This document shows, in pieces, positions 40,450 through 49,496 of a stretch of DNA of 56,031 bases (positions are counted from its first letter, which is position 1; the number at the start of each line of letters is the position of its first letter). Below the pieces are notes generated by a model, which ran no database searches, was not told the origin of the DNA, and saw nothing but the letters and a program-made list of their open reading frames with translations. The position numbers were made by a program, and so were the translations under genes. This stretch comes from Lachnoclostridium sp. (GTDB taxonomy: Bacteria > Bacillota > Clostridia > Lachnospirales > Lachnospiraceae): positions 1-56,031 of the forward strand of contig JAMPEB010000016.1 in the NCBI GenBank assembly GCA_023665475.1, written 5' to 3'.

Positions 40450-41116
40450 GACGGCTCGCCTCGCTGCGGGTAAGCTTTTCCACATCCCTGTCCAAGATTA
40501 TTTTATGCTGCTTTATCAGACGGTATAATGCTTCTTTTTGCCTTGCCGTGGCAGGAGTATCCCTCTTGACCGAAAAAATCAACGGCGCCGGACAAAACAG
40601 ACTTTCTTCTTCCTTATAAAACTGCTCTGCCAGCTTACCGTACAGCGTACAGGTAGCCTCCGCATCTTCCAGCGCCCTATGTGCCTGATGGGGAATCCCA
40701 TAATATTCACACAAATAATCCAGACTCCTATGCTCTAAAGAAGCCAGATATTTTCGGGCAATCTTAAGTGTGTCGATTCCTTTCTTTTCAAAATCCAGCT
40801 TTCGGTCTACCGCCGCCTTTTTTAAAAATGAATAATCAAAAAGAATGCTGTGTCCCAGCAAGGGAAAATCTCCCAAAAAATCAATTACCTTCGGCAACAC
40901 TCCGCCGATATCCGGCGCCTCTGCCAAATCCGCATCCCGGATTCCCGTCAGCTCCACAATGCGTTCTTCCAACCTTCTGCCGGGGTTTACAAAAGAAGAA
41001 TAGATTTCCTCCTTTTTGCCCCGCACCACCTTCACTGCGCCGATTTCTATAATTTTGTCCTTTTTGGGATTCAAACCCGTAGTCTCCAAATCAACGCAGA
41101 CATATGTATCTGTCAT
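40415..41116 (-). CDS. DnaQ-like 3'-5' exonuclease (PolC/epsilon type)
   Basis: 233 residues. DEDDh motifs: VDLETTGLNPKKDKIIEIG (Exo I), HSILFDYSFLKKA (Exo II), and HRALEDAEAT (Exo III His/Asp). It removes nucleotides from 3' ends; the C-terminal ~60 residues carry a short helical tail. The ATG at 41116 follows GGGAGGCGG; an upstream frame from 41197 overlaps a hairpin and is unlikely. Cytosolic, probably in repair or RNA turnover. Confidence 0.9.
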   Translation of the reverse strand: MTDTYVCVDLETTGLNPKKDKIIEIGAVKVVRGKKEEIYSSFVNPGRRLEERIVELTGIRDADLAEAPDIGGVLPKVIDFLGDFPLLGHSILFDYSFLKKAAVDRKLDFEKKGIDTLKIARKYLASLEHRSLDYLCEYYGIPHQAHRALEDAEATCTLYGKLAEQFYKEEESLFCPAPLIFSVKRDTPATARQKEALYRLIKQHKIILDRDVEKLTRSEASRLTDKIFSEYGR

Positions 41117-41154
41117 TTCCGCCTCCCTGATGTATTTCTTTGCGTAAACCGGAC

Positions 41155-41196
41155 TGTGTAGATTGTGCGTCTGCTTTGAGATACACAATCTACACA
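41155..41196. other. Perfect 13-bp stem-loop between LysM and exonuclease genes
   Basis: TGTGTAGATTGTG (41155-41167) and CACAATCTACACA (41184-41196) with a 16-base loop. There is no T tract on the minus strand, so it is not a convincing terminator for the LysM gene. It could be an mRNA-processing or regulatory structure in the exonuclease leader. Confidence 0.55.
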
Positions 41197-41204
41197 ATTT
41201 TCTC

Positions 41205-41915
41205 CTAAGACCGGTAAAACTGCTTCATGATTCCCTCTGTCAGCATATCCGCTATCTTCATCAACTGCTCGGCATTTTCATCCGTCGCTTTGACAAATTC
41301 TTCATGATTGCCGTCAAGGTCCGTCGTCATCTGCTGCTTCATCAAATCCAAATGCATCTGCAGCATTCTCTGCAATTCCTCATAATCATAGTTGGGATTT
41401 GCACTGGCAAACATTCCCGCAATTTTATCCGCATTCTGCCGCCACTCCTGTTCGAGCCGGGCAGCCTCCTGCTCATTCCCTTCCTTGATGGCTTTCATCA
41501 ACTCTCCCGCAATCTCTATATGTTCCGTAAGTAAAATCTTCAGTTGGTTTTCCATGGTCTTGGAATAAAATTTCCCAAAGACTTCCGCAATATCCCCTGC
41601 GGTCTGCAACAGGCGTTTCTGCACCTCATCCTGATTGGGCAGAGCATGATACAGACTTACCAGATACAAAGTACCCCAGAATCCGTGCTGCGTCCACGCC
41701 TTCCTCATGTCCCTGTTTAAATCGATTTCATCCTTCTGCATGGATTCTTCCAGCCCCGAACAGATGCGAAGTCTGGTTCCTATCTGTAAATTATAGGGAT
41801 TCACTCCCGGATTGCGCAGTATGATGTCCGGCACCGTGGTCTGATAACGCTGTGCCAATCGGTAAAAGGTATCTCCCTGCTGCACGATGTGTATGATAGT
41901 TTTGCAAAAATCCAT
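41205..41915 (-). CDS. LysM domain protein with helical C-terminal domain
   Basis: 236 residues. LysM at about 7-52 (IHIVQQGDTFYRLAQRYQTT..NPYNLQIGTRL), no signal peptide, then ~180 helical residues with repeated Glu/Lys heptads (LLTEHIEIAGELMKAIKEGNEQEAARLEQEW). Similar proteins in clostridia resemble spore-coat or cell-wall associated factors. GGAGA precedes the ATG. Function unknown. Confidence 0.78.
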   Translation of the reverse strand: MDFCKTIIHIVQQGDTFYRLAQRYQTTVPDIILRNPGVNPYNLQIGTRLRICSGLEESMQKDEIDLNRDMRKAWTQHGFWGTLYLVSLYHALPNQDEVQKRLLQTAGDIAEVFGKFYSKTMENQLKILLTEHIEIAGELMKAIKEGNEQEAARLEQEWRQNADKIAGMFASANPNYDYEELQRMLQMHLDLMKQQMTTDLDGNHEEFVKATDENAEQLMKIADMLTEGIMKQFYRS

Positions 41916-42035
41916 AGTTGATTTTCTCCGGTTTCCGTTACCCTATCATATGCATCTGCGTGAAATTCCGTGCCCTTGGTTCATCTCCTGCGCCTGCTCC
42001 TTTACTCCGGCACAGCGACGCTCTACATTGCGCCG

Positions 42036-43568
42036 TTATCTGCCGTTCAGACTTTCCAAAAACCGAAGGAATCCCTGCTTCCCTTCTTCGGTTCTCTTGT
42101 ACACACCGGCGTCCTCCAAAACTTCCATAAAAACCAGCCCGATTTCATCCCGAAATATCTTGTCGATATTGGAAGCGTCTATTTTATCATACTTGGGCAT
42201 AAATTCCTCCACCCAGTCAGCATGTTTGGCAAGGTCCTCTTCGGCACGCAAATCACCGCCCCGCAAAACCGCCTCTTTCAGCCGGGCAATCTCCCCCTTC
42301 AGCCGGGCAGGCAGCACGGCAAGCCCCATAACCTCTATCAGTCCGATATTTTCCTTTTTGATATGATGCAGCCTTTCATGCGGATGATACACTCCCATGG
42401 GATGTTCCGCGGTAGTGATATTATTGCGCAGCACCAGATCCAATTCAAAAGCGGCGTCCCGCTTTCTGGCAATGGGCGTAACGGTATTATGGGGTTCCCC
42501 CTCCGTTTCCGCATAAATAAAAGCCTTTTCATCCGTGTATTCCCGCCAGTGGCTTAAAATCAGATTCGCAAAATCTATCGCAGCTTCCTTATCTTCACTG
42601 CGCAGACGGATAACAGACATAGGCCATTTCACAATGCCCGCCTCCACATTCTCAAATCCCCGCACAGAAAAAAAATGCTCCGCGGGAGCCTTTGCCATGG
42701 CAAATTCATAACATCCTCCCTGAAAATGATCATGACTTAAAATAGAACCTCCCACAATGGGCAAATCCGCATTGGATCCTACAAAATAATGGGGAAATTG
42801 TTCCACAAAATCGCAAAGCCTGCAAAAGGTGGCACGATCTATCTTCATGGGAACATGCCGGAAATTGAACAGAATGCAATGTTCGTTATAATACACATAG
42901 GGAGAATACTGAAATCCCCATTCGCTTCCGTTTAATGTCACGGGAATTACCCTGTGGTTCTGTCTGGCAGGATGATCCACCCGCCCCGCATAACCTTCGT
43001 TTTCCCGGCAGAGCAGACATTTGGGGTATCCCGACTGCCCGGCATTTCTTGCGGCGGCAATCGCTTTGGGATCCTTTTCCGGCTTGGACAGATTAATCGT
43101 AATATCCAAATCGCCATACTCTGTGGCAGCTATCCACTTTTCATCCCTGCGGATACGATACTCCCTGATATAGTCCGAACTGCGGCTCAACCAGTAATAA
43201 TAATCCGTTGCCTCCTTGGGAGAAAAGGTCTCATACAATTTGCGGAAATGGCGAATCACTTCACTGGGTCTGGGCATCAAAAGCCCCATGATTTTCGTGT
43301 CAAACAACTCTCTGTAGATGATACTGTTTTCTTCTATCAATCCCTTCTCACAGGCATAATCCAGCATTCTTTTCAGAATATCCTCCAAGCTGTCGGGATT
43401 GGCATTTTCCGCCTCTTTTTTTACTGCCTGCTCCAATCCGTTTTCTTCCCACGCATCCTGCAAAAAAAGCTCCAAAAGCCGGTTCACGGTATAAACGATG
43501 TCCTCTTTTGGCACCAGCCCGGTCCGCACCCCATACGCCGTCAGCTTCTTAATATCCGCCTGAATCAT
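42036..43568 (-). CDS. galT: UDP-glucose-hexose-1-phosphate uridylyltransferase, type 2
   Basis: 510 residues, the long Firmicute class of GalT. The motifs NSEWGFQYSPYVYY-like (here GSEWGFQYSPYVYYNEH), SHDHFQGG and the late HPHERLHHIKKEN are present. It transfers UMP between UDP-glucose and galactose-1-phosphate in the Leloir pathway. GGGGAAGGG precedes the ATG. The galactokinase gene lies just upstream, 20 bases away, on the same strand. Confidence 0.96.
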   Translation of the reverse strand: MIQADIKKLTAYGVRTGLVPKEDIVYTVNRLLELFLQDAWEENGLEQAVKKEAENANPDSLEDILKRMLDYACEKGLIEENSIIYRELFDTKIMGLLMPRPSEVIRHFRKLYETFSPKEATDYYYWLSRSSDYIREYRIRRDEKWIAATEYGDLDITINLSKPEKDPKAIAAARNAGQSGYPKCLLCRENEGYAGRVDHPARQNHRVIPVTLNGSEWGFQYSPYVYYNEHCILFNFRHVPMKIDRATFCRLCDFVEQFPHYFVGSNADLPIVGGSILSHDHFQGGCYEFAMAKAPAEHFFSVRGFENVEAGIVKWPMSVIRLRSEDKEAAIDFANLILSHWREYTDEKAFIYAETEGEPHNTVTPIARKRDAAFELDLVLRNNITTAEHPMGVYHPHERLHHIKKENIGLIEVMGLAVLPARLKGEIARLKEAVLRGGDLRAEEDLAKHADWVEEFMPKYDKIDASNIDKIFRDEIGLVFMEVLEDAGVYKRTEEGKQGFLRFLESLNGR

Positions 43569-43588
43569 AATCCCTTCCCCTTACACTA

Positions 43589-44752
43589 TTATGCTATTCT
43601 GGGACCGTCCCCGATTTCCACTGTATAAAAATCTGCGGCATAACCGATTTTTTCCCGATATGCCCTGCCTACCTGAGCAATAAAGGCGGGGATTGCCCCG
43701 TCTTCCACAATGCTCACCGTGCAGCCTCCAAAGCCCGCTCCCGTCATGCGGGAGCCAATCACTCCTTCCACCTTCCAAGCTTCTTCCACCAAGGTATCCA
43801 GCTCGGTTCCGGTCACTTCGTAATCGTCCCTTAAGGATATATGGGAAGCATTCATCAGCCTGCCAAAAAGCGGAATATCATTTTTTTGCAGAGCCTCTAC
43901 GGCATGAATGGTGCGCCGGTTCTCATAAACCGCATGTCTTGCCCGCCTTTGGCGCACCTCGCTCTTAATACAATCCTTATATTTTTCAAAAGTTTCTTCA
44001 TCCAAATCCCCCAGAGAGGCAATCCGCACTTTCTGCTGTAGCTCCGCCAGCGCTTCCTCGCATTCGCTGCGGCGCTCATTATACTTAGAATCCCCCAGAC
44101 CCCGCTTTTTATTGCTGCAGGCAATGACAATTTTCGCATTTTTCAGTTGAACGGGAGCATACTCATAAGACAAATCGGCGGTATCAAGGAAAATAGCATT
44201 GCCCTTTTTCCCCATAGCAATGGCAAACTGATCCATAATACCACAGTTTACCCTATTAAAGCGATTCTCCGAAAACTGACCGAGCAGCGCCAAATCCTGA
44301 TTGGTCACATCAAATTGAAAAAAATCCCGCAAAATAAATCCTGTGAGAATCTCCACGGAGGCGGAAGAAGAAAGCCCTGAACCGTTGGGAATATTGCCGT
44401 TTAACAAAAGGTCCATTCCACAGGGAATCTTCATGCCCTTTTCCTCAAACGCCCACATCACACCCTTCGGATAATTGGTCCAGTCCGCTTCCTTGCGGAA
44501 AACTAAATTTTCCAATGAAGATTCAATGGTTCCTAAATCCTCGAAATTCATAGAATAAAAACGCAGTTTACGGTCTTCTCTTTTTCTTGCCACGCCATAG
44601 GTTCCTATGGTCAGCGCACAGGGAAATACATGCCCCCCATTATAATCCGTATGCTCACCTATCAGATTCACCCGTCCCGGCGCAAAATAAACATTTGCGC
44701 CGTAGGCGTCTCCGAATACTTCCGCAAACTTTTCCAAAAGCGTTTCCTTCAT
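43589..44752 (-). CDS. galK: Galactokinase
   Basis: 387 residues. GHMP kinase: GRVNLIGEHTDYNGGHVF, the ATP loop GSGLSSSASVE and a C-terminal MTGAGFGGCTVSIV. It phosphorylates galactose to galactose-1-phosphate, the substrate of the next gene. AAAGGA is 13 bases upstream of the ATG. galK-galT form the usual operon; no galE or transporter is in view. Confidence 0.97.
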   Translation of the reverse strand: MKETLLEKFAEVFGDAYGANVYFAPGRVNLIGEHTDYNGGHVFPCALTIGTYGVARKREDRKLRFYSMNFEDLGTIESSLENLVFRKEADWTNYPKGVMWAFEEKGMKIPCGMDLLLNGNIPNGSGLSSSASVEILTGFILRDFFQFDVTNQDLALLGQFSENRFNRVNCGIMDQFAIAMGKKGNAIFLDTADLSYEYAPVQLKNAKIVIACSNKKRGLGDSKYNERRSECEEALAELQQKVRIASLGDLDEETFEKYKDCIKSEVRQRRARHAVYENRRTIHAVEALQKNDIPLFGRLMNASHISLRDDYEVTGTELDTLVEEAWKVEGVIGSRMTGAGFGGCTVSIVEDGAIPAFIAQVGRAYREKIGYAADFYTVEIGDGPRIA

Positions 44753-44783
44753 AAAGACAAATTAATCCTTTCAAACTTTGTAC

Positions 44784-45620
44784 CTAAAGTTTTTGAATTG
44801 CAAATACCATCAACGCAATAGTCACTATGGGTCTTACCAGAGTCAGTAATCCGCTGCCCACAAAAGGAATCATCGAAAACAGTAAAGCTATCAGGAACAT
44901 GGGAACCTTTGCATATACCGCCACCCTGTACAAAGCGCCTTCCGAAACCTTTTTCCCTATAGCGGAACAGATAATAAGCCCCAGCAGAAGATAGGCGGCC
45001 GCACAGATGAAATACCAAAATATCCTGCCCACAAAGTAAAAAACATATCCTATAGCGCAACATATCCAGACAATGGGCGGCAACTCGTTAATCGCCCAAT
45101 CCTTGTCAATGGAAAAATCGCTTCCTAAATCCTTATAGGATATCTGCGAAAAGTACTCATTCTGCATGAGGGCAAAATTTTTCTTTCCCACCAGCATCAC
45201 CTGAGTATAACCTTTGTCAATCAGGGCCTGTACTTCATCGCGTGTGAAATAATCCTGTTCATCCGTAATATAAATCAGCATCGTTGCCTGATCCAACACC
45301 ACTTCTTCGCTGATGGAAAGTTCTCCGTTTTTGAGGGAAAACTCCGGAATATACTCTTCCAGCGTCTCAGGCTTTGTAATGAGCGCAAATCCTACAGAAA
45401 AAATAATAAACTCCACAATCGTAACCACCAAAGCCAGCAATGTCACAAAACCAATCATGGAGCCGGTCTTTACTTTTGTCAGTCGCTCATACTTGGGCGG
45501 CACAAAAGAAAACGCAAGCTGCCGAAAAATATTCGGCGCTTTCTGCGGCTGCTGATACCCGCTGTTGTCGTTAAAATACGGATTGGGCTGCTGCCCGTTG
45601 TTAAACTGATTACTGTCCAT
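44784..45620 (-). CDS. DUF1189 family membrane protein
   Basis: 278 residues. An Asn/Gln/Pro-rich start (MDSNQFNNGQQPNPY) leads to the conserved QLAFSFVPPKYERLTKVKTG and a membrane helix; three or four further helices follow, with a soluble loop (about 80-170) between. DUF1189 proteins are membrane proteins of unknown function, often near maltose loci. The ATG at 45620 follows AAAGGAAA; upstream ATG codons lack a site. Confidence 0.78.
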   Translation of the reverse strand: MDSNQFNNGQQPNPYFNDNSGYQQPQKAPNIFRQLAFSFVPPKYERLTKVKTGSMIGFVTLLALVVTIVEFIIFSVGFALITKPETLEEYIPEFSLKNGELSISEEVVLDQATMLIYITDEQDYFTRDEVQALIDKGYTQVMLVGKKNFALMQNEYFSQISYKDLGSDFSIDKDWAINELPPIVWICCAIGYVFYFVGRIFWYFICAAAYLLLGLIICSAIGKKVSEGALYRVAVYAKVPMFLIALLFSMIPFVGSGLLTLVRPIVTIALMVFAIQKL

Positions 45621-45734
45621 TTTATTATTTCCTTTCTTATAAAAATTATCCATGCAACAATACGAATTCAGTAACATATTAGCATAAAAAGCATCGGTTG
45701 TCATCCGCGCGTCGGTTCCGTAAAGCTTTCGACA

Positions 45735-46817
45735 TCAAATTTGTTCGTTCTGGCGGTGAATCAAGGGGTCTTCATAGGCATCCATAAAATCCGCCCCCAG
45801 ACATACCACCTCATCCGCAAAACGGATTGCTTTAAGCTCCGTAAATACCGCCACTACCTTTTTAAATCGAAGTCCCGGGAAAAAATTCAGGATTTCCATG
45901 GGAATCGTCCCGTCAAACTGGGGATATTCGGCAAACAGCTTCTGATAGTCAAGCTCGTCTCTGGGATGGGGTTTTAAAAATATCGTACCTTCCGGTTCAT
46001 ACCTTTGTATAATATCCCTGAAAATACGCTCCCGCACATCCAGCGTACACAAGGGGTCTGTCAGAATCAATATTTTATCGCCCAGCCGGCTGCTCTTTTC
46101 TATCTGCTTCTGCAGCTCCTCCTTATTGCGGACAAACATCCTCAGAATCAAATCTTTTTCCTCTTCGGTCAGCCGGTCCACCAAAGCCTGCCTCGGTTCG
46201 TCAATATACTTGGGACAGGGATACTTAATCAGTGAGCTGTCGTTCACTTCCATATCCAGACAATATTTTCCGTAACCGTTCTGTACAAAAATCAAATTAC
46301 ACCGCTGGGACAAAAACGCCTTTAACTTGAAGTTTCCCCTGTTGTCATAACGGGCTGCGTCAAAATTTTTCAGGCAGTTCAAGCCGTCCTCAATGGCATG
46401 ATAGGGTATTCTGTATTGATTCAGATAATAACCTATAGGGTCTGAATCACAATAGACATATCTCTCCTTATATTCCCGAAAATCCACGGGAATATAGTCC
46501 GCTTCCAATCGGGCATACATCTTTGTAAAGCGAATCCGGCGCCACAGGCTGGTAATCGGATTCCTGCTCCCTCTGCGCAATTTTTGAAGCTGTGGAAAGA
46601 AGTCTTCTCTCTTTTCGTCAAACGCAATCACTTCCCGAAAAAACCCCGTACGCTCCACCCGCTCTTTCAAATTTTCAAAATCCGTAGACATTTGGGACAG
46701 CACTAAAGTAGCGTCCCCTACACCTCTCTGTGCGACCGCTGCCCTCAGTTTCAGTTCTTTCAAAACGGTAACATAAACATGATAATAAGTATGGCATACA
46801 TAAATTCTGTCCTTCAC
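45735..46817 (-). CDS. Glycosyltransferase, GT52/sialyltransferase-like
   Basis: 360 residues. It begins with a Rossmann-like strand (IYVCHTYYHVYVTVLKELKL) and has the late LKPHPRDELDY and FPGLRFKKVVAVFTELKAIRF motifs seen in GT52 and polysialyl/lipooligosaccharide sialyltransferase-like proteins. No signal peptide. The start overlaps the end of the GH28 gene by four bases (ATGA). It probably adds a sugar to a surface glycan. Family call is moderate; specificity unknown. Confidence 0.6.
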   Translation of the reverse strand: MKDRIYVCHTYYHVYVTVLKELKLRAAVAQRGVGDATLVLSQMSTDFENLKERVERTGFFREVIAFDEKREDFFPQLQKLRRGSRNPITSLWRRIRFTKMYARLEADYIPVDFREYKERYVYCDSDPIGYYLNQYRIPYHAIEDGLNCLKNFDAARYDNRGNFKLKAFLSQRCNLIFVQNGYGKYCLDMEVNDSSLIKYPCPKYIDEPRQALVDRLTEEEKDLILRMFVRNKEELQKQIEKSSRLGDKILILTDPLCTLDVRERIFRDIIQRYEPEGTIFLKPHPRDELDYQKLFAEYPQFDGTIPMEILNFFPGLRFKKVVAVFTELKAIRFADEVVCLGADFMDAYEDPLIHRQNEQI

Positions 46818-48049
46818 AAATCCGAACTCCTTTTCTCACAATCCGAATCGGGCATATTCTCAAACACAAAATCCGACAAAAGATACTGCTCTTCCTTTGT
46901 TGTAACATTATAACAGGTCCTGCACTCGCATCGGCAATTCCGCATTGTGATATGACTTACCGTGGACGGTGGCATATCCTTGCGCCCTTTTAAATCAAAA
47001 AACTGCTTCCAAGGATTGAGGTTTAACACATTATTTACATAACCCTCAATATCCTGCACCAGCACATATTCATACTTCTGAGGCGTGTCCGGCCGCATCT
47101 TGAGCCATAAAAGATTATTGGCATGGGATACCTTGATGCGCCTCATAATAATATTTCTGTTGTGAACAGATTCCGACCCCAAAGTCAGGCATCCATGACA
47201 AAAACCATATTCGCAGTCTTCTATGATAATCCTTTCATTGGAGCCGTTTTCCTTGGCTTCGTCCGCCCACGGACCCTTGCCTCCCTTTAACGCTACGGCA
47301 TCGTCATTGACCTCCATATAGCAGTTTTTGATAAGAACATCCTTACATACATCCAAATCAATAGCGTCCGTGCTGGGCGCTTTTACCGGTTCTGCCGGAG
47401 AAAAAATATGACAGCCGATATACTTGATATGGTCCGAATAATAAACATGATTTGTCCAAAAATGAGAATTTTGCAGATGAAGTCCTGCCACTAATACATT
47501 CCTGCAATGAGAAATAAAAATAAGACGAGGCCTTTGCTCATCTTTGTTGGTGCATTGCGGATTCCACTTCCGTCGGAGCCAGAACGCTTTCCATGATTTC
47601 AGACCGTTTCCGTCAATGGTTCCGGGACCCGCCATCGTAAAACCGTCCACCCCTTCCACATTGATCAACGCCGCAAAATACCGGCAGCTTTCTCCTTCTA
47701 TACGAGTCTCGCACACAGGATAATCGCAAATATCATCACTGCCCTGTAACACGCCGCCCTCAGACACATACAGTTGCACGCCTTGAGGGAACCAAAGCGC
47801 ACCTGTAACATAGGTTCCGGCAGGCACCACAACCACCCCTCCGCCCTGTGCGGCAGCCAAATCAATTAATCTTTGTATCTCTTTTGTATAAATCCGCCCG
47901 TCGTCACAAATACCGTAATCGGTCAGTACATAGGGCGTCCCCAGCTCGGAAAGACTCGGAATCTCTATATCATAAAACCATGGGGCAATTAGTGTTTTAT
48001 CCGGAAAATATTCCTGTTGAAAGGACATCTTGTTTTCTATACTCATCAT
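46814..48049 (-). CDS. Glycoside hydrolase family 28 (polygalacturonase-like)
   Basis: 411 residues, right-handed beta-helix. Active-site motifs: STDAIDLDV, NDDAVALKGG and GFCHGCLTLGSESV. No signal peptide, so it is probably intracellular, working on imported oligogalacturonides, as in Firmicute pectin utilisation. Start could be either of two adjacent ATGs (48049 or 48046). Coupled by a four-base overlap to the glycosyltransferase gene, an unexpected pair. Confidence 0.9.
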   Translation of the reverse strand: MMSIENKMSFQQEYFPDKTLIAPWFYDIEIPSLSELGTPYVLTDYGICDDGRIYTKEIQRLIDLAAAQGGGVVVVPAGTYVTGALWFPQGVQLYVSEGGVLQGSDDICDYPVCETRIEGESCRYFAALINVEGVDGFTMAGPGTIDGNGLKSWKAFWLRRKWNPQCTNKDEQRPRLIFISHCRNVLVAGLHLQNSHFWTNHVYYSDHIKYIGCHIFSPAEPVKAPSTDAIDLDVCKDVLIKNCYMEVNDDAVALKGGKGPWADEAKENGSNERIIIEDCEYGFCHGCLTLGSESVHNRNIIMRRIKVSHANNLLWLKMRPDTPQKYEYVLVQDIEGYVNNVLNLNPWKQFFDLKGRKDMPPSTVSHITMRNCRCECRTCYNVTTKEEQYLLSDFVFENMPDSDCEKRSSDL

Positions 48050-48067
48050 ACCCGGAATTTCCTTTCA

Positions 48068-49447
48068 TCAGTTTTGATAAGCTCCGAACAAATCCTCACC
48101 CATATTGTTCAATGCATTTTCCACTTCCTCGCGGATACCGCAAAAGAGCTTCGCAAGTACAGGGTCAAAATGACTTCCGGCGGATTCTTCGATAATAGAA
48201 AATGCCTCGTCCATGGACATGGGCTCTTTATAGCAGCGTTTGGAAATCAACGCGTCAAAAACATCCGCCACTGCCATAATCCTTGCGCAGATGGGAATGT
48301 CATTTCCGCTCAGTCCGCCCGGGTAACCGCTTCCGTCCCATTTCTCATGATGCCGCTCCGCAATCTGCGCCGCTATATCAATATAATCCTGATTTTCTAT
48401 ATTTGCCAATACCTCTGCTACCATTTGTCCGCCTGCAGTTGTATGACCTTTCATAACCTCAAACTCTTCCGGGGTAAGCTTTCCGGGTTTTTGTAAGATG
48501 CTGTCGGAAACCGAAATTTTTCCGATATCATGCAAGGGAGCCGCCTTGACAAGCAGCTCTGCATAATCGTTTGTAAGAATATCCTTGCAGTATCCTGCCT
48601 TTTGCGCTTCTCTCGCCAGAAGCTCTACATATTTGCTGGTACGCTTCACATGCTCGCCCGTATCCTGATCCCGGTTTTCAATGAGATTTGCCATACCGAT
48701 AACCGTACTGTCCTGAATGGCAAGCATCCTCCGGCTATGTTCCATTAATGTCTGTGTCTTCCGCTCATTCTCTTCCTCCAACTGATTTTTATACTTTTCC
48801 AGCCGTGAAGTGATGCTCACGCACAGGACGATACAGACTGCCGCCACAATACCGATGCACAAGATGCAGACAATTTCACTGATTTGGGCAATTTCGATGC
48901 TTCTTTCCATCTTTTTGCTGACTACATCCACCTCTGCCGTAATATATTCATCCATCGTGTTCGTATCAGCATTGATATTATCGATGTAATTCGCAAGATA
49001 GGAGACAATATAATACTTCACCGTGCCGCTGCCGCTCTCGGAATCCATCTTGAAAACATTTTCCGCATTGTTGAAATAGTTAATGGTATTAGAGTATACC
49101 GTATGGAAGAGTTGTTCCTTTTCGTTTCCCGAAATATTCTGATTCAGCGCCTTTACAATCTCCAGAATTTCTGCCTTAAGCTCCGCCGCATCCTCTTCAT
49201 AGGCATGCTTTTCTTCCTGAGAATCCGAAAGGGCATACCAGGAGATAATCATATTGTGCCTGTTCATCAGTCTGCACAAATCATACATGTCAAGCCTTTC
49301 CTGCAAACTTCCCTCTATAATCAGTTCGTAATTTCCCACAATTTCGTTTAGATTGCGTTGCATAATAAGCATGCCTGAAATTCCTGCGATTCCCGCACAA
49401 AGAATCAGCACAAATATCTGAAACGGAATTCTCTTCATCAGTTTCAT
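48068..49447 (-). CDS. HD-GYP domain c-di-GMP phosphodiesterase with membrane sensor
   Basis: 459 residues. Membrane helices at about 7-26 and 187-210 enclose a helical extracytoplasmic sensor (~150 residues, four-helix MCP-like), then a coiled-coil and an HD-GYP domain: HDIGKISVSDSIL, GHTTAGGQMV, RHHEKWDGSGYPGGL and VADVFDAL. HD-GYP enzymes cleave cyclic di-GMP. GGAG lies seven bases before the ATG at 49447. The next upstream gene encodes a solute-binding protein that might supply the signal. Confidence 0.92.
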   Translation of the reverse strand: MKLMKRIPFQIFVLILCAGIAGISGMLIMQRNLNEIVGNYELIIEGSLQERLDMYDLCRLMNRHNMIISWYALSDSQEEKHAYEEDAAELKAEILEIVKALNQNISGNEKEQLFHTVYSNTINYFNNAENVFKMDSESGSGTVKYYIVSYLANYIDNINADTNTMDEYITAEVDVVSKKMERSIEIAQISEIVCILCIGIVAAVCIVLCVSITSRLEKYKNQLEEENERKTQTLMEHSRRMLAIQDSTVIGMANLIENRDQDTGEHVKRTSKYVELLAREAQKAGYCKDILTNDYAELLVKAAPLHDIGKISVSDSILQKPGKLTPEEFEVMKGHTTAGGQMVAEVLANIENQDYIDIAAQIAERHHEKWDGSGYPGGLSGNDIPICARIMAVADVFDALISKRCYKEPMSMDEAFSIIEESAGSHFDPVLAKLFCGIREEVENALNNMGEDLFGAYQN

Positions 49448-49496
49448 CGGCAATCTCCCAAAAGCATCCTCGCTTTATGTCAAAATCACACTACTG

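Noticed and set aside
41155..41196. Terminator of the LysM gene
   Set aside because: The stem is perfect, but on the minus strand it is not followed by a T tract.
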